A DNA stretch of 64,000 nucleotides from DATBGS01 sp036557885 (GTDB lineage Bacteria > Chloroflexota > Ktedonobacteria > Ktedonobacterales > DATBGS01). The stretch lies in assembly GCA_036557885.1 (NCBI GenBank), contig DATBGS010000006.1:16369-80368 (forward strand), read 5' to 3'. The position numbers and the translations under genes are program-made. The notes under the pieces are model-generated. The model worked only from the letters and a program-made list of their open reading frames with translations, searched no databases and had not been told where the DNA came from. This document shows, piece by piece, positions 17,695-26,175 of the stretch (positions are counted from its first letter, which is position 1; every line of letters begins with the position of its first letter).

Positions 17695-18636
17695 ATGTAT
17701 CTTGTAACTGGAGGCGGTGGCTTTATTGGCTCGCACCTTGTGCGCGCGCTGGTGCAGCGCGGGATGGATGTTCGCGTGCTAGACAACAGTTCTTCAGGAA
17801 GCCGGGAACGCATTGCGGATGTACGTCGTGAAGTTGAGTGGGTTGACGGCGATATACGCGATGCGGAACTGGTGCGCAAGGCGTGCCAGGGGGTAGAAGT
17901 TATCTTACATCAAGCAGCAGTGGCTTCTGTGCCGCGCAGTATTGCTGAGCCAGACATGACGCATGCCGTCAATATTACCGGAACCCTCAATGTGCTGCTG
18001 GCGGCACGCGAGACAGGAGTACGCCGGGTGGTCTTTGCGTCATCCTCCGCTGTCTATGGGAACCTGCCAACCACGCCGAAAACTGAGATGATGCCGACTC
18101 AACCGCTCTCGCCCTATGGGGTGCAAAAGCTGGCAGCAGAGTCGTATTGTCGCATCTGGCACGCCATCTATGGGGTAGAGACGGTCGCGCTGCGCTATTT
18201 CAATGTCTTTGGCCCGGCCCAAGACCCCAACAGCGAGTACGCTGCGGTGATTCCACGCTTTATCTCGGCGGTGGTTGGAGGGCAGACGCCGGTCGTCTAT
18301 GGAGATGGAGAGCAATCGCGCGATTTTATCTATATCAGTAATGTGGTGGATGTTAATCTGCTAGCGGCGACGGCACCAGAAGCGGCGGGGCAGGTGATCA
18401 ACGTGGGGACCGGCACGAAAATCACCCTCAATCACCTGCTGCGTGAGCTTGGCCGCTTGAGCGAGCACCCGTTGCGCGCGCAGTATGAAGCGGCACGCTC
18501 TGGTGATGTGCGTGAGAGCCTGGCTGATATTTCGCTGATGCATACGCTGTTAGGGTATACACCGGCAGTCTCGTTTGCTGAAGGGCTCGCGCTCACCTTT
18601 CAGGCATTCGAGAGAAGCGCTTACAAACACCATTGA
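17695..18636 (+). CDS. NAD-dependent sugar-nucleotide epimerase (UDP-glucose 4-epimerase-like)
   Basis: A 313-aa extended short-chain dehydrogenase. Seen: the NAD-binding TGGGGFIGSH at the N-terminus, catalytic Ser in FASSSAVYG, and the YxxxK pair in SPYGVQK, followed by RYFNVFGP typical of GalE/WbpP-type enzymes. I start at 17695, where AAAGGAG stands at the right distance; an upstream in-frame ATG at 17662 lacks one. Likely interconverts UDP-hexoses or UDP-hexosamines in the cytoplasm, supplying the glycosyltransferases upstream. Exact substrate unknown. Confidence 0.88.
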   Translation: MYLVTGGGGFIGSHLVRALVQRGMDVRVLDNSSSGSRERIADVRREVEWVDGDIRDAELVRKACQGVEVILHQAAVASVPRSIAEPDMTHAVNITGTLNVLLAARETGVRRVVFASSSAVYGNLPTTPKTEMMPTQPLSPYGVQKLAAESYCRIWHAIYGVETVALRYFNVFGPAQDPNSEYAAVIPRFISAVVGGQTPVVYGDGEQSRDFIYISNVVDVNLLAATAPEAAGQVINVGTGTKITLNHLLRELGRLSEHPLRAQYEAARSGDVRESLADISLMHTLLGYTPAVSFAEGLALTFQAFERSAYKHH

Positions 18637-18713
18637 TGAGGGGGTATCTACCTGGAAGGTATCCCCATTGCTTTGCCAGACTCTACGCTTTGCTTGGCTA
18701 AACCCTACACTTT

Positions 18714-19508
18714 CTAATATCCTGCACAAGCCCTGGCGGCATTGCCCCCTCCGTTAGAGGCTTCTTGAGCAAGCTCCCGTGCCCTGGGGAGGTACACGGC
18801 AGGCTGGGGCTGCAAAAGATACCCCAGGCCAGTCTTGGTAATGATATAGCTTGGGCAGGCAGGATCAGGCTCAATTTTGTGACGCAGGCGATTGATATGG
18901 ACTTTCAGCAGGTTATTCTCACCGAGATATTCTCTTCCCCAGACCTTTTCCAACAAGAGGTTATGCGTGACGATTCTCCCGGCGTTTTGGGCTAAATAAG
19001 AAAAGAGACGGTATTCTATTGGCGTCAAGGCAACAGGATGCCCCTCTTTTGTGACCCGCTGCTGTAAGAAGTCAACCGCCAGATCACCAAAGGTAAGAAT
19101 GGGGCGCATATTGCGCAAATATTCATTGGTGTTCCATTGTATGCGTCGAAGAAGGGCGCGGACTTGCGCCAGCAGTTCGACAACACTCAAGGGTTTGATG
19201 AGGTAATCATCGGCCCCGGAATCGAGCGCGCGCGCTTTGTCATGGCCTTGCTTTTGGGCTGAGATGACAATAATTGGCACCAGGGAGAGTTCCCGCACGT
19301 GCTTACAGAGTTCAAAATCGGTAGTCCAGGATGGGAGGGTGTCGAGGAGCATCAGATCAGGCTCCCTGGTTTCTAGCGCTTCCAGGAGCTGCTGCTCCTC
19401 CTCTGCCGAGATCACCTCATAGCCTTCAGCACAGAAACAGCGGGTGAGCAGCTTCAGCACCTGTGTGTCGCTCCCTGCTATGAGAATGAGGGTTTTCCTA
19501 GCAGGCAT
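18714..19508 (-). CDS. OmpR/KdpE-family response regulator
   Basis: A 264-aa two-domain regulator. The receiver (residues 5-120) has the phospho-acceptor D56 (LMLLDT) and K105 (YLIKPLS), but only one clear acidic residue (D14) in the acidic pocket. The C-terminal winged helix (about 135-230) carries VALTPIEYRLFSYL and a recognition-helix region ENNLLKVHINRLRHKI, then TGLGYLL. A short Ala/Asn-rich tail follows. No histidine kinase is adjacent; the nearest is at 36710. Targets are not visible. Confidence 0.9.
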   Translation of the reverse strand: MPARKTLILIAGSDTQVLKLLTRCFCAEGYEVISAEEEQQLLEALETREPDLMLLDTLPSWTTDFELCKHVRELSLVPIIVISAQKQGHDKARALDSGADDYLIKPLSVVELLAQVRALLRRIQWNTNEYLRNMRPILTFGDLAVDFLQQRVTKEGHPVALTPIEYRLFSYLAQNAGRIVTHNLLLEKVWGREYLGENNLLKVHINRLRHKIEPDPACPSYIITKTGLGYLLQPQPAVYLPRARELAQEASNGGGNAARACAGY

Positions 19509-19675
19509 GCTCCCATGCTCCTTCCTTGCTTATAGCACTCTCTGGGAGGAATGTAAGTAGTTGCACCTGGTCCATTTTACTCCCTTCGCTTGTAACAGGG
19601 TGATCAACTTTGGCCGTCTACCACAAGCAGATCAGCCTCATGAACAATGAAATAGTCTGGGGAAGTATTTTGTTG

Positions 19676-19725
19676 GTGTGACTGCGTAGGCGTCACACGT
19701 GGCCGCGCGACAGTGTGGGCGCGGC
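19676..19725. repeat. Two adjacent hairpins in an intergenic region
   Basis: GTGTGAC (19676-19682) pairs with GTCACAC (19692-19698), and GCCGCGC (19702-19708) pairs with GCGCGGC (19719-19725), only three bases apart. No T-tract follows on either strand. They lie between the response regulator and the MFS remnant. Confidence 0.4.
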
Positions 19726-19782
19726 TACGGTGTTACCGCAAAACATGTTCCAGACTCATCCAGGATTTGGCGACTGGCTTTG

Positions 19783-20121
19783 CTAGTCGCCTGTTGGCTC
19801 CAACGCGGCAGCGCTGTTATGCTCGCTAGCCAGGACGCCAGCATCTCCAGGCTCTCTGTCGCGCTTTTCTTGTGCTGGGGTGGTGCGTTGTCCACGCAGA
19901 TACGAGGCAGTTGCCGCGATGAGGCAGAGTCCAACTGAGACGTAGAAGACGGCATGCAATCCTACTATGAAGGGGCCGGAAATCAGGTTGGGGAAGAAGG
20001 TTTTGCTGAGCAGCGCCGATTGATTGGCAGCGCTGAGGGGCTGAAGTGTTGTCGGTGGCAACAATTGCGCTACGGGATTATACCCCAGGAATGCGCCAAA
20101 GAGCGCTGAGGTTGGGGGCAG
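19783..20121 (-). pseudogene. C-terminal remnant of a DHA2-family MFS transporter
   Basis: The frame ending at 19783 encodes, in its last 110 residues, what looks like the end of an EmrB/QacA-type transporter: an ALFGAFLGYNP segment, a loop with SAANQSALL, FFPNLISGPF, a final hydrophobic helix (HAVFYVSVGLCLIAATAS) and a SYLRG tail. The other 11-13 helices are missing. Upstream the frame runs through sequence overlapping the 3' end of the amine oxidase gene in another frame, so it cannot be an intact transporter. I read this as a deletion remnant; a short membrane protein is an unlikely alternative. Confidence 0.6.
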
Positions 20122-20299
20122 CCTGCCAACAGCGTCGTGTGAAAGAGTGTAGCATACGCTCACGTTTACGTCAACGATGGATACGCTCCCTGGCCGGAAA
20201 GGGTTACCACACTCGCCTGCGGAAGAGGAGAGAGCAAGCGGAACCGCAGCAGAGGAGAGATGGGCGGGACCGCCGCGCGGCGGTCCCGCTTCAGCCAGG

Positions 20300-22279
20300 C
20301 TATCCAGAGGCAGGATGCTCGCAGTGTTCGACGGTTGGAACGTCGAGCGCGGGGCTTCCATCGAAAAAGCCGGAGGGCTTTAACGAGAACCCAACCACTT
20401 CTACCGGCATGACCGGCCAATCTTCCGGGCGAACCACGTGATTGGAGGCGAAGGTGTACCACACGACCAGATCAGTTGCTTCCAAGGGGCGGTTCTGCTG
20501 AACATAGCGTGGCAGGCCGTCGCCACCGGGCTGCTGGTTGGGGTAATCCCCGGCTGCGTAGCGCTCTGCCGGGTCGTAGGCAGTGACCCACAGGTGCTTT
20601 TGGGCAAAGCCTCCGCGCTGCCATTGGGGCGAACCTTCGTGGAAGAAGGGAAACGCATTGCCCGCAGGCATAAGTTTGTAGGCCACCGGCTGCCCCAGCG
20701 CATTGCGCGAATTCGGGTTAAGCACCTTCCAGTAGCGGGCTGTGCGAGGCTCAATCAGGCGCTGGGCCTCGGATTCGCTGGTCAGCAGCGTTTCACGCGG
20801 CACCCAGGCGTTGCCTTGTGGGTTGTCTGGCCCCCAGGGGAGCGGCTCGCAGTTGACCTCAACGACGGAGTTTTCCAGGCCATCTACCATCATATCGAGC
20901 CGGACATTAAAATAATGCTGATGATGTGGCCCATAAAGGCCAGGGGCGACTAACGCCCCTGAGACGGGCTGTTCTCCTGGCGCAATCGCGGCGGGAGCGA
21001 TAATGCCGGTCAGCTTGATCTCATACTGGAGCGTCCCATCCTGATAGAGATACCAGTAATAGCCGTACTCGTAGTTGCCAACGGTTGCTATCAAGGAGAC
21101 CACCAGCCGCCGCGAACGGCGCACCTCCACCCGCGTTGACCCGTCCTCGTTATACTCCAGGTGTTTCCAAAGCAGGCCGAAGTCTTCCTCGTGCATGCAG
21201 ATGGCATTGCGAATGACCATCGGTTGCCCTTCGGCATCGTTGACGGTGGCATCAAAGTAGTGAATCTCTCCGAGACAGTCACAGCCGAGGACGAGACTGT
21301 TAGCGAGCACCCCAATCCCCACTTCGCCCGCGTCGAACACGTTTTTCCAGTTGTGCGCTGGCGTGGGATCGCCATAGGGCACGAACATCTCCGAAAGGGC
21401 AGCGCGGTAGAGAATTGGACGCCAGCGTCCCTGGTCGAAATACTCCACCAGATGCAGCACCAGCCCCTCGCGTGGGGTAAAGCCGACGCGGAAGCGCCAC
21501 TTCTGCCAGGCCACCTGGTAGCCGTCAACCTGGAAGCTCGTGCCCTCCGGCTGTGAGATTGAGATGGGCCGCAGTTCGTCGCGTGTGCCTTGAGGAAACG
21601 CAGGGAAATTCTCTGGCGTTTTGATGCCCTCAGCCGAATAGTTGCCCGAACGCGCAGGGACAGGCACGACGCCATAGTCGTCAATCTGTACCTGCATGCT
21701 GTCCAACTCCACCGTAGCGATCACGCCTTCAATCGGGTGGGCGTAGTAGTTGTCGTTGGGGCCGAGCGCCTGCGAGGTCATCATGCGAATGAACCGGCCC
21801 GCCTCCACAGCATCGGCCTCGGAGCGGTAGCCTGCGGTGAAGGGGTAGGTGATCACGCCAGAAAGGTCCGTGATGCCTCGCCTGGCAAGCGCCGCCTGGA
21901 AGTTCGCGTCAGCCAGAATTGCCTGCTGTGCCGCGAATACTTCGGGATAGGTCAGGGCTGGCTGCACGTCGCTGCGTTCCTGCCAGGAGCGTATGGCTTC
22001 GTCAGTCAGGGAAACAACTGCTTCGATGGTCAGGTGGCGCTCGTGGTCGCGCATGACCACAAACACTTCGCGGGGCACGTGCTGCCCAGGCTTCCAGCCC
22101 AGCACCAGGTCTTTGCGGGGTTCTTGCAGGCTATAGGCCATAAGGCGCATGCGTGGAGTGAGGCGACCAGAGGCATGCAGCAGCCGTGTCGTGTGATTGA
22201 TTTCTTCCTCGCTGAGCGGGTTGAGGGGATGGGGGACGCGCTGGTGTGGAACAGGTTCATCAGGTGTGGGAGTTGTCAT
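20300..22279 (-). CDS. Copper-containing primary amine oxidase
   Basis: A 659-aa protein from the ATG at 22279 (MTTPTPD). Seen: the topaquinone precursor Tyr403 in VGNYEYGYYW (codon 21071-21073), the catalytic-base region ending SEMFVPYGDP, the copper His pair in HHQHYFNVR and a later His in QKHLWVTAY. Family knowledge: oxidises primary amines to aldehydes, releasing ammonia and hydrogen peroxide. No signal peptide is seen, so it is probably cytoplasmic, like the Arthrobacter enzymes. It follows a permease on the same strand, so an uptake-and-oxidation unit for an amine is likely. Substrate unknown. Confidence 0.93.
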   Translation of the reverse strand: MTTPTPDEPVPHQRVPHPLNPLSEEEINHTTRLLHASGRLTPRMRLMAYSLQEPRKDLVLGWKPGQHVPREVFVVMRDHERHLTIEAVVSLTDEAIRSWQERSDVQPALTYPEVFAAQQAILADANFQAALARRGITDLSGVITYPFTAGYRSEADAVEAGRFIRMMTSQALGPNDNYYAHPIEGVIATVELDSMQVQIDDYGVVPVPARSGNYSAEGIKTPENFPAFPQGTRDELRPISISQPEGTSFQVDGYQVAWQKWRFRVGFTPREGLVLHLVEYFDQGRWRPILYRAALSEMFVPYGDPTPAHNWKNVFDAGEVGIGVLANSLVLGCDCLGEIHYFDATVNDAEGQPMVIRNAICMHEEDFGLLWKHLEYNEDGSTRVEVRRSRRLVVSLIATVGNYEYGYYWYLYQDGTLQYEIKLTGIIAPAAIAPGEQPVSGALVAPGLYGPHHQHYFNVRLDMMVDGLENSVVEVNCEPLPWGPDNPQGNAWVPRETLLTSESEAQRLIEPRTARYWKVLNPNSRNALGQPVAYKLMPAGNAFPFFHEGSPQWQRGGFAQKHLWVTAYDPAERYAAGDYPNQQPGGDGLPRYVQQNRPLEATDLVVWYTFASNHVVRPEDWPVMPVEVVGFSLKPSGFFDGSPALDVPTVEHCEHPASG

Positions 22280-22328
22280 TTGCTTCCGCTGCCTTTCGCA
22301 ACATGAACACACATGGTGCTGGTTGTGT

Positions 22329-22374
22329 GTAATCAGGGTGGTGATCTCCGTGACTGCTGCTCCACCCTGATTAC
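22329..22374 (-). promoter_or_regulatory. Perfect 13-bp inverted repeat between permease and amine oxidase genes
   Basis: Arms 22329-22341 (gtaatcagggtgg) and 22362-22374 are exact inverse copies with a 20-base loop. There is no T-tract, so a simple terminator is unlikely. It lies in the 109-base gap inside the presumed operon and may be an operator, an attenuator or an mRNA-stability element. Confidence 0.55.
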
Positions 22375-22388
22375 GCGCAACCTACTAA

Positions 22389-23906
22389 CTACGCCTCTTG
22401 CTCCTGTGGAGGAGACTCTGCCTCCAGATAGAGACGCTCACCCGCTTCCAGGGCAGATGGACGCCTGGCGCGCAGTACCAGAACCCAGATAATCCCCAGC
22501 ACCAACCAGCCCGCCGCGATTGGCGCAGCTAAATTGGCCGGAAAGGTGGGTTGATTCGGGTAGAACTGCGCAAACAGCACTGCCGCTACTAACAGTGCGC
22601 TGATGATGGGGATGACTGCGTGCAGCACCACATTGAAATCGCCCGGATGTTCGCGGCGATAGTAGAAGAAGACGGTAATACTTACCCCAAGGTAGGCCAC
22701 CAGGACACACAGGGTCAACACGCCCAGAATCACCGTCAGGTTGAATGGCAGCGGACCATACGCCTGTGTCACCCAGAAGGCCAACCCAATGCTGATCAGC
22801 CCGCCCAAGACGAGCACCACATACGGGGTCCGATAGCGACTATGCAGCCTGCCAAGCCAGGAGGGCAGAGCGCCCGCCCGCCCCATTGCATAGACAATGC
22901 GACCCAGCGCCGTATAGCCGGCGGCGGTGTTCGCTGCTGCTGAATTGAGGAGGACCAACGTAATAATCACAAATCCCACCTGCCCCCAGACAGCACTGGC
23001 TAAGGTCAGCCAGGGAGTAGGGCTGGGGTCGGAGACATAGCTATTCTTATCTGTGGGAGAACTGGGGAAGAGATGGTTAAAACCATACCCAGCAACCCCA
23101 GCATAGCTTGCCAGGACAAAAAACACGCCAATAATGAGCGCCGAGAAGAAAATCGCGCGTGGGACATTGCGGCGCGGATTGCGGGATTCCTCGGCCAACG
23201 GAGCCGCCGATTCAAAGCCAATAAAGGCAGTGAAGGCAAACACCGCGCCTTGCAGCACAACTTTCCACCCACCCAGATCAGGGGAGCCACTCAACGCTGG
23301 AGTAAAAGCCTGAGCCGTATTCCCATCAGGCGCATGCCCAAGCAAGAAGAAGCTGAGCAAAACAAAGGAGACAATCTCGATCAGGCCCGCCACCACCAAC
23401 GTCCAGGCAGAGATGCGAATGCCAAAGAAGGTCAGCAGCCCCATCCCAATTGCCAGGACAATCGCCCAAACCCACCAAACAATGTCAACGCTGCCATTGG
23501 TCTCTGTGAACACAAAAAATTCTGCTACGAAACCAAATACCAGCAGGTTGACGGGCATGAAGAGGAGATAGACCGGAATCGTGAGCCATCCCGTCAAAAA
23601 GCCAAGCGAGCGGCCCAGGCCGCGACTCACGTAGGTATAGAAGCCACCAGCTGAGGGAAGATGAATTGCCAGTTGTCCAATGCTCAGCGCAAGGAGCACT
23701 GAAGCAACCAGGGCAAGAACAACAGCCAGCGGGAATGAGCCGCCAGCAGTGAGAATGCCAGGAAAGAAGGCAAAAGCAACTGCTGCGGCTGGAGCCATCA
23801 TGGTGATGGATTGGAATAATACCCCAGGCAGCCCTACGGCATTCGGGCGCAACCCGGCTGCGTCCGTTGCTGTTACTGTGGAAGAACCCGCGTTACTCGT
23901 TGCCAT
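22389..23906 (-). CDS. APC-superfamily amino acid/amine permease
   Basis: A 505-aa protein from the ATG at 23906, preceded by GAGG. It has about 12 hydrophobic segments. The first unwound helix region reads GVLFQSITMMAPAAAVAFAF, followed by the LPSAGGFYTYVSRGLG signature of APC transporters and FIGFESAAPLAEESRNPRRNVPRA (helix 6/loop motif). Family knowledge: proton-coupled uptake or exchange of amino acids and amines. It is the first gene of a unit with copper amine oxidase, so its cargo is probably a primary amine. Confidence 0.9.
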   Translation of the reverse strand: MATSNAGSSTVTATDAAGLRPNAVGLPGVLFQSITMMAPAAAVAFAFFPGILTAGGSFPLAVVLALVASVLLALSIGQLAIHLPSAGGFYTYVSRGLGRSLGFLTGWLTIPVYLLFMPVNLLVFGFVAEFFVFTETNGSVDIVWWVWAIVLAIGMGLLTFFGIRISAWTLVVAGLIEIVSFVLLSFFLLGHAPDGNTAQAFTPALSGSPDLGGWKVVLQGAVFAFTAFIGFESAAPLAEESRNPRRNVPRAIFFSALIIGVFFVLASYAGVAGYGFNHLFPSSPTDKNSYVSDPSPTPWLTLASAVWGQVGFVIITLVLLNSAAANTAAGYTALGRIVYAMGRAGALPSWLGRLHSRYRTPYVVLVLGGLISIGLAFWVTQAYGPLPFNLTVILGVLTLCVLVAYLGVSITVFFYYRREHPGDFNVVLHAVIPIISALLVAAVLFAQFYPNQPTFPANLAAPIAAGWLVLGIIWVLVLRARRPSALEAGERLYLEAESPPQEQEA

Positions 23907-24513
23907 ACCATACCTCGAAGAAGCTAAAGTACAACAAGAACACACCCCACTTGTTTGAGAAGCAGCTTGTTATCCTGGCAAGCTGCGATAAGCATCCACC
24001 CCCACAAGAGGCGCCTCTTCCTCCTGTACCATTCAGAGACGCCTTCAGGCGCAACAATCACCCCCTTCCTGACGCAGGCACTTGCCTTCCATGTGAACGC
24101 CCAGGAAAATTTCTCAACCGGGTGATGTGTATGGGTGGGAGACAAGAACTCAACGCTGATCACGGGGGCGCAAGCACGCAAAAGCGTGCCTGGTTCTCTC
24201 CAGGCTGCCTGATTTCCTGATGCGAGAGGATGGAGAAGTCTCTTCAGGCTCTTGGTTTCCAAAAGCGGCCTCCCTGCTACTTCAGAGTCGAGGTAGTTTG
24301 CTCCCGGCACTGCATGCTGCTATGTTCAGAAAGCAAGTCTGCTGGACGGCTGTCCACCGCTTGACAGCATTCTTATCCTACCACAAGATGCAAGAGGGCA
24401 GCACGATCAGGGGACGCGAGCAGACAAGGAGCAGACGGCTTGCTGGCACGATACCTGCGAGACACGGCCAACGCTTTGAATCATGTAGAAGGGTTGCAGT
24501 GAATGGAAGTTCT
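23907..24513. other. Divergent intergenic region, no gene supported
   Basis: About 600 bases between the permease and the second thioesterase. Frames here lack ribosome sites and resemblance to any family. A TTGACA at 24361-24366 with a weak CAAGAT 17 bases downstream could be the thioesterase promoter. A caacaagaacaca motif at 23932-23944 recurs, with one mismatch, upstream of the amine oxidase (22299-22311). Confidence 0.4.
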
Positions 24514-25485
24514 ATGACTTCAACACCAGATATTTCAGAATTCTCACCGACAAAACGTACACTCCTCGAAAAATATTTGCATGGCGCATTCCCTCAAGCT
24601 GAGCTACCTTCCCAGCCGCTCCAGGGGTCTTCCCAGGAGACGATGGATTTAGACGGTGCTCGCCCTCCCATTGTGGCAGTCCAGACCGGCGGTTCCAGGC
24701 GGCCTGTATTTTATATTCACGTCCACGCGGAAGGCGGCGCGTTTTATTGTTTCAATCTGGCGCGCGATCTGGGACAGGAACAGCCGTTTTACGTGCTGGA
24801 GCCGTTTCGATCTGCCGAGTTGCAGGCGCTGCCCAGCTTCGAGGCAATGGCCGCAGCGTATATCGCATCGCTGCGCAGGGTGCAGCCAGAGGGTCCGTAC
24901 CAGTTGATTGGCTTTTGTGGCGGCGGCTTGATTGCCTTTGAAATGGCCCAGCAACTCCGGGCGCAGGGGCAGGAGGTTGATCTCCTGGTGATGATTGAAC
25001 CGAGAGCTGGCCCTGATTTGTTCAGGATGCTTGGGGCCAGAGTGGTGGGCGGCTTCGCCTGGCGCGCTGGCGCGCTGCTGGGGATGCGTCCAGAGCGGCG
25101 TTTAGATGCCTTTCTGTCCATCTTGCATGGGTATCGTTTTCTGCGGGTGAGAGTGCTTCATCCCAGATACTACCAGACCATGCGCGCCAGGGGCAGGCTT
25201 GATCTCCCGCTCGTTCCAGGTTCCCAGTTGCTGCGCAAGAACTGGGTGGGCATTTTTCTCTGGTTGACGGCGCGCTATCGCCCCCGTCCTTATCCGGGCA
25301 AGCTGACGTACTTGTGGTCGCTTGAGGAGCCGAGCAATCGTCGGTCTGGGAAATGGGGCAGGGTCACGAAGGCCAAAGAGGTGGAAATTCATCGCATTCC
25401 GGGGACACAAACCACCTGCCGCACCAGACACCTTGATGCCCTGGCTGAGCAGTTGCGGCGGTGTCTTGAGGGGGTGCACTCCTGA
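24514..25485 (+). CDS. Thioesterase-like alpha/beta hydrolase with degenerate catalytic triad
   Basis: A 323-aa paralogue of the thioesterase at 6456, sharing the N-terminal RTLLEKYLHG segment and the overall domain. The nucleophile elbow is IGFCGGG with C135. The position of the catalytic Asp reads VMIEPRAG (Glu), and the loop that carries the catalytic His in the first copy (PGTHFSC) reads PGTQTTC, with codon CAA for Gln. So two of three triad residues differ and ordinary hydrolysis is doubtful. The start is ATG 24514 (GGAAG upstream); a GTG at 24499 with AGAAGGG five bases before it is an equally good alternative. There is no NRPS gene nearby. Confidence 0.75.
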   Translation: MTSTPDISEFSPTKRTLLEKYLHGAFPQAELPSQPLQGSSQETMDLDGARPPIVAVQTGGSRRPVFYIHVHAEGGAFYCFNLARDLGQEQPFYVLEPFRSAELQALPSFEAMAAAYIASLRRVQPEGPYQLIGFCGGGLIAFEMAQQLRAQGQEVDLLVMIEPRAGPDLFRMLGARVVGGFAWRAGALLGMRPERRLDAFLSILHGYRFLRVRVLHPRYYQTMRARGRLDLPLVPGSQLLRKNWVGIFLWLTARYRPRPYPGKLTYLWSLEEPSNRRSGKWGRVTKAKEVEIHRIPGTQTTCRTRHLDALAEQLRRCLEGVHS

Positions 25486-25680
25486 AAGCGAGAGGTGCGC
25501 ATCCGTGCGAGCGCGGGCGGAACTGCCACCCGGAACCCCGCAACGTTTCTAACACTATCTCAGCCACGTAAAAGCTGGTGGGTGATGAAGTGCACTTATT
25601 CCGGGCGTTTTTCTTCTCTGAACGATGTAGAATATCGCACGCGGAAATACACAAACATTGCTTGGAAGGTTGTAGAGAAG

Positions 25681-26175
25681 ATGACGACCCTGCAACGTTT
25701 GGGATGGCAGTGGCTGCTTTTTGTCCTGGCGCTGGTGGGCGCGGGAGTTGCGATCTATCTGACGGCTGTACATTATGCGCAGGCGCCTTTGCTTTGCTCG
25801 TCACAGGGCGTGGTCAACTGCGAGCGTGTGACTTCAAGCGCCTATTCTGTGGTGCCGGGGACCGCGCTTCCCATCACCATTCCAGGGTTGGCCTGGTTTT
25901 TCGTCAGCGCGCTGCTGGCTTTCCTGGGGACGCGGCGCAACGGGCGCTGGATTTTGCGCGCTGAGTTGGCCTGGGCCATCCTGGGGATGATCACCGTCCT
26001 TTATCTCATATACGTGGAGATTGTCCTCCTGCGCACGCTCTGCGCCTGGTGCACAGTCGTCCATGTGCTTATTTTCCTGTCGCTGCTAGTGACTATCGTG
26101 GAGTTTTACCGCGCAGCCCAGGCGGACGAGCTTGAAACAGAAGACGAAGAAGTCCCGGCGCAGCACCTCACATAA
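25681..26175 (+). CDS. Vitamin K epoxide reductase (VKOR) family protein
   Basis: A 164-aa four-helix membrane protein. Seen: the loop cysteine pair region LCSSQGVVNCERV with the conserved Ser/Asn context, and the quinone-proximal C-x-x-C in TLCAWCTVVH. Family knowledge: bacterial VKOR replaces DsbB, passing electrons from a periplasmic thiol oxidase to quinone. The ATG at 25681 is chosen because the preceding in-frame stretch does not resemble the family. It converges on and overlaps by 8 bp the DUF929 thioredoxin-like gene, its probable partner. Confidence 0.9.
   Translation: MTTLQRLGWQWLLFVLALVGAGVAIYLTAVHYAQAPLLCSSQGVVNCERVTSSAYSVVPGTALPITIPGLAWFFVSALLAFLGTRRNGRWILRAELAWAILGMITVLYLIYVEIVLLRTLCAWCTVVHVLIFLSLLVTIVEFYRAAQADELETEDEEVPAQHLT

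Noticed and set aside
18639..18664. Possible terminator between the epimerase and the response regulator (GGGG...TACC...GGTA...CCCC)
   Set aside because: The stem needs an asymmetric internal loop and lacks a T-tract; too weak to list.
21590..22306. Plus-strand ORF of 238 aa opposite the amine oxidase
   Set aside because: Antisense to the conserved 5' half of the oxidase; no supporting start signal.
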